This document shows positions 11,501 through 21,049 of a stretch of 64,000 bases of DNA, piece by piece (the stretch's first letter is position 1; every line of letters begins with the position of its first letter). A program made the position numbers and the translations under genes. The DNA lies in assembly GCA_964017125.1 (NCBI GenBank), contig OZ024904.1, forward strand, positions 684,152 to 748,151, written 5' to 3'. Below the pieces are notes generated by a model. It saw only the letters and a program-made list of their open reading frames with translations, was not told where the DNA came from and did no database searches. This DNA is from Flabesymbios commensalis. Lineage: Eukaryota; Annelida; Polychaeta; Terebellida; Flabelligeridae.

Positions 11501-14500
11501 TTTTTTGATATTTTCACCGCGTGAAAGCTTATTTTTGCGCTTCCTCACACGTTTGCGTCTGGTGCTTATCTTTCCTTGGGAAACTTTGGTCTTGTTTTCC
11601 TTCATGAAATATTTTGGTAACTGATTCATTTTAAGTTTATTTTCTGTCAGATGTTTCGATGACTCCGCTGTCCCATTATCACTGTTTATTACATTAATCA
11701 TTTTCTTATGAGACAAATGACTTGTCCTATTTTGCATAGTCATATTTTGATAATTCTGTCGAGGAGAATTTATTTTCGTTTTTTTTATTGTGTTTATTCC
11801 TGGTTGTGAAACTACAGGTATATTTACCACACGTGTGTCTGTGTCTTCATTCACTCTCCCTGATTGAAAATATGCAGTTCTATTAAACATACTTGCATCT
11901 CCACTCCAATCAGGGCGTTTATTAGGATGATCTAGATTTTCTTTGTTTTCAATCCCATGCCATTCAACTTTTGACTGATTTCGTATGAATTTTGATAGAT
12001 AATGCGGATGATGGTAGGCATCGCTTGCCCTTGACATATAATGAAACAATGATGGCCAATTCTGCACATGTGAATCATCTATCAATTGTTTTGATTGCAA
12101 ATTCACAGTTCTATTGATAATATTTTGATTTTCATTGATTATCACAGAGTTTAGTATTGTAGTAAGACTACGTTTAGATGTATTTGTTGTGATTTGCAAT
12201 GCCTGGTAATGTAGAGCTTGACTGATCAGTTTGTTCAAAAGAACTGATGACAGAAGTAGAAGTACCACAATCCAGACCAACACCTGGAACAAAGGTCATG
12301 GTTAATATAATTTAAAGTAATACATGGAACAAATGTCATGGTTAATATCATCATCTGAACCAACACATGGAACAAAGGTCATAGTTAATGTCATCATCTA
12401 AACCAACACATGGAACAAATGTCATCGGGAATATGATCGAATCATCTGAACCAACAGGCAACACCTAGAACAAAGGTCGTGGTCAATATCATCATCCGAA
12501 CCAACACCAGAAACAGAGGTCATGGTTAATATAATCATCTGAACCAACATCAGGAACAGAGGTCATGGTTGATATCATCATCTAAACCAACACCTAGAAC
12601 AAAGGTCGTGGTCAATATCATCATCCGAACCAACACCAAGAACAGAGGTCATAGTTAATATATTCATCTGAAACAACATCAGGAACAGAGGTCATGGTTG
12701 ATATCATCATCTGAACCAACACCTAGAACAAAGGTCGTGGTCAATATCATCATCCGAACCAACACCAGGAACAGAGGCCATGGTTAATATAATCATCTGA
12801 ACCAGCACCAGGAACAGAGGCCATGGTTAATATCATCATCTGAACCAACACCTAGAACAAAGGTTAAACAACATCACTCAATAATCACCTAAATCAACGC
12901 TCAATGTTAACTATTAAATCACTGAGAAATTAGTATAACATTTGCTAGACTGGCAAATACTTGGAACAAATGTCATGGTTAATATCATTATCTGAACCAA
13001 CACATAAAACAAAGGTCATAGTTAATGTCATCATCTAAGCCAACACATGGAACAAATGTCATCGGGAATATGATCGAATCATCTGAACCAACAGGCAACA
13101 CCTAGAACAAAGGTCGTGGTCAATTTCATCATCCGAACCAACACCAGAAACAGAGGTCATGGTTAATATAATCATCTGAACCAACATCAGGAACAGAGGT
13201 CATGGTTGATATCATCATCTAAACCAACACCTAGAACAAAGGTCGTGGTCAATATCATCATCCGAACCAACACCAAGAACAGAGGTCATAGTTAATATAA
13301 TCATCTGAACCAACATCAGGAACAGAGGTCATGGTTAATATCAACATCTGAACCAACACCTAGAACAAAGGTCGTGGTCAATATCATCATCCGAACCAAC
13401 ACCAGGAACAGAGGTCATGGTTAATATAATCATCTGAACCAACATCAGGAACAGAGGTCATGGTTAATATAATCATCTGAACCAACATCAGGAACAGAGG
13501 TCATGGTTAATATCATCATCTGAACCAACATCAGGAACAGAGGTCATGGTTAATATCATCATCTAAACCAACACCTAGAACAAAGGTCGTGGTCTATACC
13601 ATCATCCGAACCAACACCAGGAACAGAGGTCATGGTTAATATAATCATCTGAACCAACATCAGGAACAGAGGTCATGGTTAATATCATCATCTGAACCAA
13701 CATCAGGAACAGAGGTCATGGTTAATATCATCATCTAAACCAACACCTAGAACAAAGGTCGTGGTCTATACCATCATCCGAACCAACACCAGGAACAGAG
13801 GTCATGGTTAATATCATCATCTGAACCAACATCAGGAACAGAGGTCATGGTTAATATCATCATCTGAACCAACATCAGGAACAGAGGTCATGGTTAATAT
13901 CATCATCTGAACCAACATCAGGAACAGAGGTCATGGTTAATATCATCATCTAAACCAACACCTAGAACAAAGGTTAAACAACATCACTCAATAATCACCT
14001 AAATCAACGCTCATTGTTAACTATTAAATAACTGAGAAATTAGTATAACATTTACTAGACTGGCAAATACTTTAAATTAAAAAATGCCCATATGTGAGTA
14101 ATGTTCACCCACTTGCAGTTGTGAGTCGCTGCAACAAGACACAACTTCAAGTGGGTGAAGATTTAATGGTACCATGTTCACCTGGAAGAAAAATTAGATT
14201 TATAAGATTCACGAATCCACACCGACACCAATCAAACAATTTCATAAGCTCCACTAACAAAACCAACACCAACAAATTCTGCGTTACAATTATCACCATC
14301 AGAATCAATTACATAACACCAAGGTCAAGGTTAAGTATAACCTTCCATTCAGCAACTAAAAAAGTGAAGGTTAAACAACCACCACTTATACAAAATAAAA
14401 AAATTCCGTGTTATAAGTCCCTTCCAAAAAATCACTCAAGGGAATGTAACGCATCAAAATAAAATACCCTGAAACAATGGTCAAGGCTAACCCTTTGAGC

Positions 14501-16103
14501 GAGGACCAAATTTAGACGTCAGAATCTGACGTCCATACGTCAGCTTCTGAAGTCTGAATTAAGTCGGTCACCGCACTAAAAGGCCGTAGGTATTCAAATG
14601 AAGCGGAAAGAGCTGACTAAGACATTTATGATGATTTCAAATTGTAAAAACCCTTTGACGATTTAACGTCCCTGGTAATGTTTGTGCTTGCTGTGTTTTT
14701 AGTTAAAATGGCGTATCCAGAAAAAAACAAGGGGAAGTTTACATTTTTGAAAAGTTAATTGACAGGGCAGTCCATGCTGAGGGTACGGGGGTATGCTCCC
14801 CTCCCTGAAAAAATAACAACAAATGGTGCAATTTCATGTCATCGTTGCTGTAGGCCTACAATGAGAGCCTAGGTAAATTAAAAATGAGATGGAACATCAT
14901 TATGCTTGACATTATTATGACTAGAGTTACAATATCAAACCTTGTCAGGTGCAGAGACAATTATTAAACTTTGACTTTTGATTATTAAAATACTTAGTTT
15001 AACAATAGAAAATATAAATATATAAACTATTGCTACGGTACGACAGCTATAGGCGAGTCTAGACTTTTTGAGTGAAACTAGGTGGTGGGTTTTAAACTAG
15101 CTAGGTGGTGGGTTTTAAACTAGCTAGGTAATGGGTTTCAAACTAGCTAGGTGGTGGGTTTAAACTAGCTAGGTGGTGGGTTTTAAACTGGCTAGGTGGT
15201 GGGTTTTAAAACTAGCTAGGTGGTGGGTTTAAAACTAGCTAGGTGATGGGTTTTAAACTAGCTAGGTGGTCGGTTTCAAACCAGCTAGGTGGTAGGTTTT
15301 AGTCTAGCTGTGTGGTGGGTTTTAAACTAGCTATGTGGTGGGTTTTAAACTGGCTAGGTGGTGGGTTTTAAACTGGCTAGGCGGTGGGTTTTAAACTAGC
15401 TATGTGGTGGGTTTTGAACTAGCTAGGTGGTGGGTTTTAAACTAGCTAGGTGGTGGGTTTTAAACTAGCTAGGTGATGGGTTTTAAACTAGCTAGGTGGT
15501 GGGTTTTGAACTAGCTGGGTGGTGGGTTTAAAACTAGATAGGTGGTGCGTATTAAACTAGCTAGGTGGTGGGTTTTAAACTAGCTGGGTGGTGGGTTTAA
15601 AACTAGATAGGTGGTGCGTTTTAAACTAGCTAGGTGGTGGGTTTTAAACTAGCAAGGTGGTGGGTTTTAAACTAGCTAGGTGGTGGGTTTTAAACTAGCA
15701 AGGTGGTGGGTTTTAAACTAGCCAAGTGGTGGGTTTTCGACCCCTTAACCCTTTAAACTCTCACGATGCATCAATGCATCATTTTGATTCACGTCATTTC
15801 TCAAACCTAGGGATTTAAGAACGAGCATTTTCATGGAATTGTTTTAATAATATAACGGTGGGTCTATATTTCTTATCATTTGACACCCACTTCAAGTCAT
15901 CTTCATCCACTGCAATTTGGTAATTCAGTCAGAAATTCGCGGCTTATTGTAGTGCATGAAGATGACAAGGGGTAAATTCGGGCTTAAAGGGGGGGTGCTC
16001 TGAATATTCCTGATAATTTCTTTACCTTATTTCTGCAGCTTGGTAGACCTGCCAACATCCTCCATAACGCCTCAATCCTGTCTGTTGTCTTGGTGTCACT
16101 CAT
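5294..16103 (-). CDS. Carbohydrate sulfotransferase (family 2), type II Golgi membrane protein; 8 coding exons
   Basis: Transfers sulfate from PAPS to a glycan in the Golgi lumen; the acceptor sugar cannot be told from sequence. Coding exons joined by matching phases are 16026-16103, 11311-12283, 10491-10669, 8855-9003, 7338-7518, 7093-7164, 6535-6591 and 5294-5563, giving 652 residues and a stop. Residues 1-26 are cytosolic. Residues 27-46 (VLVWIVVLLLLSSVLLNKLI) form a signal anchor. Residues 47 to about 350 are a long stem with at least ten N-X-S/T sites. The catalytic part follows: the 5'-phosphosulfate loop is near residues 413-424 (YCDIGKTGTSSW), the 3'-phosphate site near 494-508 (FLVVRHPLERLASAY), and a YLSLYHNVS-type C-terminal region comes last. 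It belongs with the CHST8/9/11-14 and HNK1ST relatives; the stem is longer than is usual for them. An in-frame ATG opens the first coding exon after a 5'UTR intron. Confidence 0.9.
6050..6480. repeat. Family F foldback element, copy 1
   Basis: About 430 bp folding back on itself: CGCATGTTTTTCGCCGATTT near 6080 is mirrored by GGCGAAAAACATGCG near 6435. It lies in the last sulfotransferase intron. Four more copies are in this window (22697, 44028, 44452, 44845). Confidence 0.7.
6535..6591 (-). CDS. Sulfotransferase coding exon 7
   Basis: 19 codons (ALADHELTVGKDYHWLTYQ) between TTTGTAG and GTAAGTTA, phase 0 on both sides. The YHW/TYQ motif resembles the 'HW.P' region of the family. Confidence 0.85.
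7093..7164 (-). CDS. Sulfotransferase coding exon 6
   Basis: 24 codons (QMRDAHMMSEESKWMSFEEF...) between TTCTCACAG and GTAAGG, phase 0 on both sides; the SFEEFLNYV end matches the family's 'TFEEFL' helix. Confidence 0.88.
7338..7518 (-). CDS. Sulfotransferase coding exon 5 (3'-phosphate-binding motif)
   Basis: 181 bp, entered in phase 2. Encodes SYFTLGFNRLTRG and then FKFLVVRHPLERLASAYFSR, the 3'-phosphate-binding element with its invariant Arg and Ser. Donor AAG|GTAAC. Confidence 0.92.
8117..8406. repeat. 42-bp minisatellite
   Basis: About seven copies of a 42-bp unit (CAGTGGTGGCAGGTGATTGG, then GTGATATTAGATCTGCC...) inside a sulfotransferase intron. Confidence 0.92.
8855..9003 (-). CDS. 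Sulfotransferase coding exon 4 (PAPS 5'-phosphosulfate loop)
   Basis: 149 bp between TTTCCAAG and GTAAGTC. VVYCDIGKTGTSSWHAVF is the 5'-phosphosulfate-binding loop; a basic stretch (MMKRERSKRTRLYKKH) follows. Confidence 0.92.
9035..9460. repeat. Tandem triplication, about 180-bp unit
   Basis: Two full units and a partial one, marked by repeats of CACCAGTGTCTCTA.TACAGA (9139 and 9307) and TTAACATTTATAT.. (9050, 9218, 9380). The array starts about 32 bp intronward of the exon 4 acceptor. Confidence 0.85.
9605..9660. repeat. Family B core, interrupted
   Basis: ACCCATTTGAAGTTGTGGG with the mirrored ACAACTTCAGGTGG, cut by the element at 9661; remnants of the right arm (GGTGGTTAG) follow it. Confidence 0.6.
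9661..9827. mobile_element. Short hAT-like non-autonomous DNA element
   Basis: Ends CAGTGGCGGATCCAG and CTGGCTCCGCCACTG are inverted repeats. GGTGG lies on both sides. The interior has A- and G-runs and no coding. It is inserted into a family B hairpin. Confidence 0.75.
10210..10500 (-). repeat. Four tandem copies of an exon end plus its 5' splice site
   Basis: Units of 85-90 bp. On the minus strand each contains CATGGCAGCCTACTGAA, a CACTATCAT-type exon end and GTGAGTGTAA. The four donor positions follow 10491, 10401, 10316 and 10231. The first two are 90 bp apart, so using the second would insert 30 residues in frame; the others shift the frame. Confidence 0.9.
10491..10669 (-). CDS. Sulfotransferase coding exon 3
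   Basis: The acceptor ATCACAG is entered in phase 1 (the AGT serine codon spans the junction). Encodes DLSGETQAEKRQRIKEICER and ends KAIVDHYHK|GTGAGT, joining VVYCD of the next exon as relatives do. The frame stays open through the donor into the duplicated unit beyond. Confidence 0.88.
11311..12283 (-). CDS. Sulfotransferase coding exon 2 (signal anchor and stem)
   Basis: 973 bp, open throughout. The acceptor TTTGTTCCAG precedes VLVWIVVLLLLSSVL (transmembrane segment). The donor is CCAA|GTAAGT, phase 1. The stem is rich in Asn, Lys and Ser, with a basic patch (STRRKRVRKRKNKLSRG) in its middle and N-glycosylation sequons such as NRT, NMT, NGT, NKT and NLT. The frame runs on to a stop at 11195, so skipping the donor would give a stem-only protein. 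Confidence 0.88.
12284..13975 (-). repeat. 43-bp minisatellite built from the exon 2 splice acceptor
   Basis: About 38 copies of a 43-bp unit (ACCAACACCTGGAACAAAGG..., then GGTTAATATCATCATCTGA). The unit begins with the first bases of coding exon 2 and its 3' splice site, so read on the minus strand many units carry CTTTGTTCTAG|GTGTTGG. Roughly ten copies keep this AG; others read CTGATG or CTGGTG there and have lost it. A 110-bp spacer (12855-12968) recurs at 13965-14075, showing a higher-order duplication. Confidence 0.92.
14103..14160. repeat. Family B hairpin core
   Basis: TTCACCCACTTGCAGTTGTG mirrored by ACACAACTTCAAGTGGGTGA; flanks too worn to delimit. Confidence 0.65.
14161..15065. 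other. Gene-free intron sequence
   Basis: Lies in the first coding intron of the sulfotransferase. Apart from the family A copy at 14491-14660 I see nothing recognisable. Confidence 0.5.
14491..14660. repeat. Family A element, diverged copy
   Basis: TTTAGACGTCAGAATCTGAC core, then GGTATTCAAATGAAGCGGAA and GACATTTATGATGATTTCAA in family order. Confidence 0.75.
15066..15735. repeat. 22-23-bp minisatellite
   Basis: About 30 copies of CTAGGTGGTGGGTTTTAAA(CTAG), with point variants, in the same sulfotransferase intron. Confidence 0.95.
15745..15989. repeat. Family C hairpin element, copy 1
   Basis: Left end TTAACCCTTTAAACTCTCAC with GCATCAATGCATCATTTT. Hairpin arms TCATCTTCATCCACT and the mirrored GCATGAAGATGAC lie near 15898 and 15955. 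It ends about 35 bp from the sulfotransferase start exon. Confidence 0.75.
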
Positions 16104-16108
16104 TATCT
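16026..16108 (-). CDS. Sulfotransferase coding exon 1 (start codon)
   Basis: The acceptor TTTTCACAG is followed by five untranslated bases and then ATG at 16103. Encodes MSDTKTTDRIEALWRMLAGL and SCRNK, donor AAG|GTAAAG in phase 0, which joins the transmembrane exon exactly. The upstream noncoding first exon is not identified. Confidence 0.8.
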
Positions 16109-16134
16109 CTGTGAAAATAAAATTAAAAAACGAT

Positions 16135-16530
16135 ACAACCAACATAAAGTATAAAACCTCTGGGAAACAATGCAACATAAAATATATACAACCTTTGTGA
16201 AACAATGCTACAAAAAATAAAAAAAACTTTGTTGATCGATACAACATAAGCTATAAAACCTCTGTGAAACAATGCAACATAAAACATGTGAAACAATGCA
16301 ACATAAATTATAAACCTCTGTGAAACAATGCAACATAAAACATGTGAAACAATGCAACATAAACTATAAAATATCTGTGAAACAATGAAACATATTATAT
16401 AAAGCCTATGTTGAGCAATGAACCATAACATATGTGAAACAATGCAACATAAAAATTGAAACCTCTGTGATATAGTGCAACATATAGAATATAAAACTTC
16501 TGTGAAACAATTAATGCAGCAAAAAATTAC
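16135..16530 (-). repeat. Imperfect minisatellite beside the start-exon acceptor
   Basis: Roughly ten irregular units of AAACCTCTGTGAAACAATGC plus AACATAAA. Read on the minus strand each has GTTTCACAGAGG, resembling the true acceptor TTTTCACAG|AGATA about 25 bp away. Confidence 0.8.
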
Positions 16531-16819
16531 ATTTGAATCTTTGAAAAATACATCATTGTATATAAATTCAAAATACAATGCCTGATAATGATAATTTATT
16601 TGCTTGGTTAACTGCGAGTAGCGTGGACCAGAATCGCCAACTTCGCCACAACATTGAGCCAACGCCTCCATGCATGATGATGTACATTATGACGTTTCAT
16701 TTATGCTGGATTTTTTTATCGTGTTTAATGACCACGATTTTTCAAGACCTTATTCATTCATTTTCTGTGCTGTAAATGTAGGGAAACTAATATTCAATTA
16801 TACTTGCTGACATAGTTAG

Positions 16820-16831
16820 TAAGCGAGCGAT

Positions 16832-16862
<31 letters not shown>

Positions 16863-16992
16863 ACAAGCAAGCAAGCAAGAAAGCAAGAAATAAAAAGCAA
16901 GCAAGCAAGCAAGCAAGCAAGAAAGCAAGAAATCAAGCAAGCAAGCAAGCGAACAAGTAAGCAAGCAAACAAGCAAACAAGCAAGCAAGAAA
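16820..16992. repeat. GCAA tetranucleotide microsatellite
   Basis: Nearly continuous CAAG/GCAA repeats with a few GAAA and AAAC variants; the Leu/Cys-rich frames across it are artefacts of the repeat. Confidence 0.95.
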
Positions 16993-18002
16993 CGCGCTGA
17001 ACCCACCCTCCCATCTTGGGGGGGGGGGGGGGGTAGTTGGCATAACGCAGAAGAAGCAGTTGCCTCGTCTGTCTTCATACATGTTCTTATTTGTTAACAT
17101 GAATTATATATTTCAGAGTTCGTGGCTTCTCAAAATTGTTCGCTCGGCACTCGGCCTCACCTCGCCTGTTTTTTCACCCTGACTACGATCCTGCGGGGCT
17201 GGGGGGGGGGAGTGATAGTCATGTGCGGTTAGGCTTGGTGCGGAAGAGCATATGACAACCTTTAATAATTCAACATCAAGTCGTCCCTTTGTTCAACCTG
17301 AGTTCAACAATGGCTATATGTGTGTGTGTGTGGGGGGGGGGGGGGCTCCGGAATCATTGTGTAGAGATAATCCCTTCAGTGTAGAAACATAAATAGGGCC
17401 TATATATAAATGTTTTTCCATGTGTTCAACTGACCATGCGCCGCTCTGAACACTGCGCCCCTCTTACTACCCCTTTCTGATAATTCCCATTTATCTTGAG
17501 ATAAAACTCGCTTTGGAATTTTTCACAGCAATGTAATTTTAAAAAATTAACTGATTTAACAAATTGTCTAATAGTATATTGTGAATTATATAATTTAGCC
17601 AATGAAATTCGCTGCCAATATGGCTTGGAGTGTAATTGTGACTTTAATTTTCCTATTTTCTATGGATACTTTGGTTAGTTGTTACACGTCAGGACCTCGT
17701 CGAACACAGAAAAGAAACACTATCTACTCTCTAAATCGAGTTGTATAACAATATGTAATATTTACAGGAGTACGCATGTTGCAAAAAAAAGCAAGTGCTG
17801 CAATAACGCTACTATATACTGAATCAATGGGGGGTCCAGGATCTGAACAAAGGGACAATCTCTTTTTAACTCCAACTTCAATTGCTTATTTTTTTGTCTC
17901 GCTTTTTTATGCGATTGTCTTTTCTCCTTAGTTTCTCGTTTGTTCTGCCCGGGGTTTAGCCAGTCCCAATTCTTTTGCATATTTAGGGCAATTTAGGGGA
18001 TT
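16993..18002. other. Gene-free stretch
   Basis: Contains several poly-G runs (17017, 17203, 17332) and nothing else I can identify. Confidence 0.5.
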
Positions 18003-18072
18003 TTTTAAATAATTTGGAAAAAACAGAGGCCAGGGTTTAGACTCTGGCCTCTGTTTTTTCCAAATTATTTTA
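18003..18072. repeat. Near-perfect hairpin
   Basis: The arms AAATAATTTGGAAAAAACAG...GCCA are exactly reversed after a short GGGTTTAGACT loop. Ends are not resolved from flanking DNA. Confidence 0.85.
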
Positions 18073-18098
18073 GTCTTCTTCAAATCCGCCGCTGCATT

Positions 18099-18192
18099 CC
18101 CAACAAACACGAGACCTTCACCCAATGTTGGTACAATGTTGGCCAACCGTCCCATTGTACCAGCATTGGGTGAAGGTCTCGTGTTTGTTGGG
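18099..18192. mobile_element. Family D hairpin element, reference copy
   Basis: A 94-bp near-perfect palindrome: CCCAACAAACACGAGACCTT at one end and its complement at the other, with ACCCAATGTTGGTACAATG arms inside. Other copies are at 521, 20260, 20475, 25099, 26791, 28262, 30128, 33895, 55012 and 55156. It is a foldback element without coding capacity; superfamily unknown. Confidence 0.85.
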
Positions 18193-18215
18193 ATTTGATC
18201 TAATTTAATTTGAAA

Positions 18216-18565
18216 CTGACATTGTATCTGTATCTGTATGTTACGTGGCAGTACGCACTATTGTGCTATCGCGCCACGGGTGCTATCGCACCACATTGTG
18301 GATTTTTCGGGGTATCGCCGGATGGAAACTACGCCTATGTCCATTGAGGTTATTTTACGTCCAACTCAAAGTCAGTCAGACGAGCCATCTGATCTACGTG
18401 GTTTTCTGAGCCCCACGACACGACATCGCTGCACGATGTCCTAGTGTATACAGCACCTGGTACTCGCAGTCCCAGGCGGTCACCCATCCAATTATGGACC
18501 GGGCCCGGCGTTGCTTAACTCCAGTGATAGAGCCAACACCGATGAGCTAACGCCGTATTCCGTAT
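18216..18565 (-). mobile_element. 5S rRNA-derived SINE (SINE3-type)
   Basis: On the minus strand 18560-18449 resembles the 3' two thirds of 5S rRNA: AGTTAAGCAACGCCGGGCCC, TTGGATGGGTGACCGCCTGG and ACCAGGTGCTGTA. It goes on into an unrelated body (GATGTCGTGTCGTGGGGCTC) and a short ATACAG-repeat tail near 18220. Changes in the 5S part and the attached body show it is not a working 5S gene. Confidence 0.82.
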
Positions 18566-19415
18566 AGCTAACGCCGTATTCCAGAAATAAATTAAAAATG
18601 CGTTTAAAATCTAGACATGTTTTATAATCTAAACCTGTTTAAGTAACCGTAGCACATCTTGCTAATATAGTTATTTAGTTGTTGTGAAAAGGTAATTTAG
18701 ATTAAGATTAAAATAAAACCATCTTGAATTCTGTGACGAACAAAAGGCGTTATTTCAAGTTAAACCATTTAACCTTGATTATAACGTCAGTTAAGATCCA
18801 TAAAACAGCGCATCGCGGAGCAAAACACGATCGAAATATAAAAATCCCTTGATAATAAAACTCAATTTGATAATTTAGTTTTCAATTTCAAGGGAGCGAT
18901 AGTTGGTATGACAGCGTCTTCAGAAGCAGCACTATCCATGGATTTGGGCCATTATTCCTGCGATATGCCTAAACCGATGGCGTCCATTAATTGATCAATA
19001 ACAGTCCTGTACACTAAGAAACATTACAGATTTATGGATGCGATGGTGACATTGATTGGCGTGTTCCACCATAATAAGCTGTCACAGGTAGACCTGCCTA
19101 ATAATAGACGGGTCATGATAAGAGTTTAGAAGGTGCATTGACCGATGTGTTCAACCATTTCGCTGCCATAATTACGACTATTATATAGTCGTATTTTAAA
19201 CATCAAAATTTGCAAATATCCTCTGGGAAAATGACAAGTAGACCAACTCTACAGTTTAGCATATTATATCCTCAAAATATCAAACTAATTCTAATAATCA
19301 CGACAATATAGGCCAAACAGCAAAATTTGCAAATGTCCTCTGTGAAAATTACAAGTAGACCAACTCTACAGTTTAAGCATCCTCAAAATATCAAACTCAT
19401 TGTCATTTTATTTGG
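18566..19415. other. Gene-free stretch
   Basis: Two related segments (19200-19270 and 19320-19390: TTTGCAAAT.TCCTCTG.GAAAAT, ACAAGTAGACCAACTCTACA) form a local duplication; nothing else recognised. Confidence 0.5.
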
Positions 19416-19419
19416 TTTT

Positions 19420-19639
19420 AAACTTGTTTTAACCATGGAGACCAAAGGGTTTTTTCAATTTGAAATCATCATAAATGTCTTACTTTGCTCTTTCTGCTTC
19501 ATTTGAAGACCTATGTTTTGGGTCTACGACTATAATAAATAGTTTACATTTTCAGTGCGCAGATCGACATTAGACGTCAGAATCTGACGTCAATAGACTC
19601 AGTTTCAGACGTCTAATATCGGTCCCCGCGCTGAAAGGG
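19420..19639. repeat. Family A element
   Basis: Family order intact from ACCATGGAGACCAAAGGG to GCGCTGAAAGGG; TTAA follows at 19640-19643. Confidence 0.82.
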
Positions 19640-19884
19640 TTAACTTGCTAATCGCATCTGTAGTCGTTTTCAAGCTTTTCATTTGACTTTCGAACAATTC
19701 AAAATGAAGAAGAAATGAGCATTAAATTTATTAGATTGGCTTTTGCCCACTTGAAGTTGTGACACAATTTCAATTGCATGATGATATTAAGCATTCGGGG
19801 TCTATCTTGAATGAATTATTGGATTAACTAATTATAGGCCTGAGCATCTATGACCTATTACGAACCTTAAACAAATAGTAGCTA

Positions 19885-20048
19885 GGTCTCTTAGTTAGCT
19901 CTTTCTGCCTCATTTAAATACCTATGCTATGGGTATACGACCATTGTAAATATTTTTACTCTTACAGTGCGGGGATCGACATTAGTCGTCAGAATCTGAC
20001 GTCTACAGACGTCACATTCTGACGACTCACGTTGACATTCGGGGTTTT
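19885..20048. repeat. Family A element, 5' end missing
   Basis: From CTTAGTTAGCTCTTTCTGCC to a long GACGTC hairpin (TCAGAATCTGACGTCTACAG); the terminal AAGGGTTAA is replaced by CGGGGTTTTT. Confidence 0.75.
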
Positions 20049-20259
20049 TCACTCAACACTAACCTTACAAAGATAGAACACTTATAATTAAATTATCACG
20101 AAATATCCAGCTATAATATCTCCAGATCGACTTATTTCGCCATCTTCTCTGCATGCTGTACCATGCTCTGTGGCGCATTCTCCTATAGGCCTACCCCGGC
20201 AGATGTTGTACTGCACGCGGTCTCTGCATATCCAGTGACACGTGGGAGACAATGCTGAT

Positions 20260-20435
20260 TAGATGTTGGGACAGAGATGGGCCAACATTCAACCAACATT
20301 GGTCTTGTGAATGCTGTGGTACATCCCGGTAAATATGGAATATTGATTCAATGCTGGTTTAACGTTGGGCCAGCGTCTGTGACGCTGGCCCAACATTAAA
20401 CCAGCATTGGGTCAACATGAGTCTCGTGCTTGCTG
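20260..20435. repeat. Family D hairpin, two adjoining copies
   Basis: A worn copy (GATGTTGGGACAGAG..., CAACCAACATTGG) is followed by a clean palindrome with GGTTTAACGTTGGGCCAGCG and its mirror, ending CTCGTGCTTGCTG. Confidence 0.7.
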
Positions 20436-20474
20436 TTTATTATTAATAAATTCAACCTTTACAACCAACCTGTA

Positions 20475-20575
20475 AACAAAAGGCGCTGACCCAATGTTGT
20501 TTTAATGTTGGGCTAGCGTCGTAGACAATGGACCCATATTAAAACACCGTTGGTGTACTCAGCGTGTCGTGTTTT
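20475..20575. repeat. Family D hairpin, diverged
   Basis: GACCCAATGTTGTTTTAATG and ATATTAAAACACCGTTGGTG arms around GGCTAGCGTCGTAGACAATG. Confidence 0.65.
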
Positions 20576-21049
20576 CTGTGCAGTCATGTACGGAGACCGT
20601 ATCCGTGACCGATATCTCCATAACGGGAACAAACGTCCAGTCCCATCCAGCACAGGGATAAATCAATTCAATAGCGTTGTAAGGTGCGGAGTTATAGATT
20701 GGTATGCCTATGTCGGTACCAGCCTGCATTGTACTGATGGAAGGGGGGGGGGGTTTGGGCCGATATCACCGATTTTTTTTCCAGAAGGTATACACGCCAC
20801 ATCAGTCAGAGTGAAACCCCACCCTCTATGCTCTATAGTTGTCAGGGAGCTCCCCAGGGGAAATTTTAAAATATAAGGCTCCAAATTGTGCATTCTAGAG
20901 CTATTCTTTCGGCCCAAATATAGTCGTATTTTTCGTTTTTGGGACACTGAACGGGGGGTAGGGTGCCGGCGGTGCCTGCCTCTGTAACCGCCGGTGTATA
21001 CTATTAATGGCAAATGAATGAATGATTGAATGGATGAATGGGTTTGTCA
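20576..21049. other. Gene-free stretch
   Basis: Overlapping frames of about 100 codons on both strands show no known motif and are probably chance. A G-run at 20742 suggests worn repeat DNA. Confidence 0.45.

Noticed and set aside
12284-12292. Start of the sulfotransferase at 12292
   Set aside because: That frame begins with TTG inside a splice acceptor; the ATG exon at 16103 joins in phase and gives a proper cytosolic tail.
12284-13975. CRISPR array
   Set aside because: Regular 43-bp units but no unique spacers between conserved repeats, and the genome is eukaryotic.
14094-14462. 122-codon plus-strand frame
   Set aside because: It starts in a family B hairpin, has low complexity and no splice context, and resembles no protein I know.
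16123-16671. 182-codon minus-strand frame rich in Cys, Phe and Ile
   Set aside because: It is the translation of the irregular minisatellite at 16135-16530; its repeats, not selection, keep it open.
16787-17078. Leu/Cys-rich minus-strand frames
   Set aside because: Translation of a GCAA microsatellite.
18449-18560. Functional 5S rRNA gene
   Set aside because: Only part of 5S is present, with many changes and an attached SINE body.
20550-21013. Overlapping frames of 108 and 101 codons on opposite strands
   Set aside because: Both open by chance across a G-run; no motif or splice sites.
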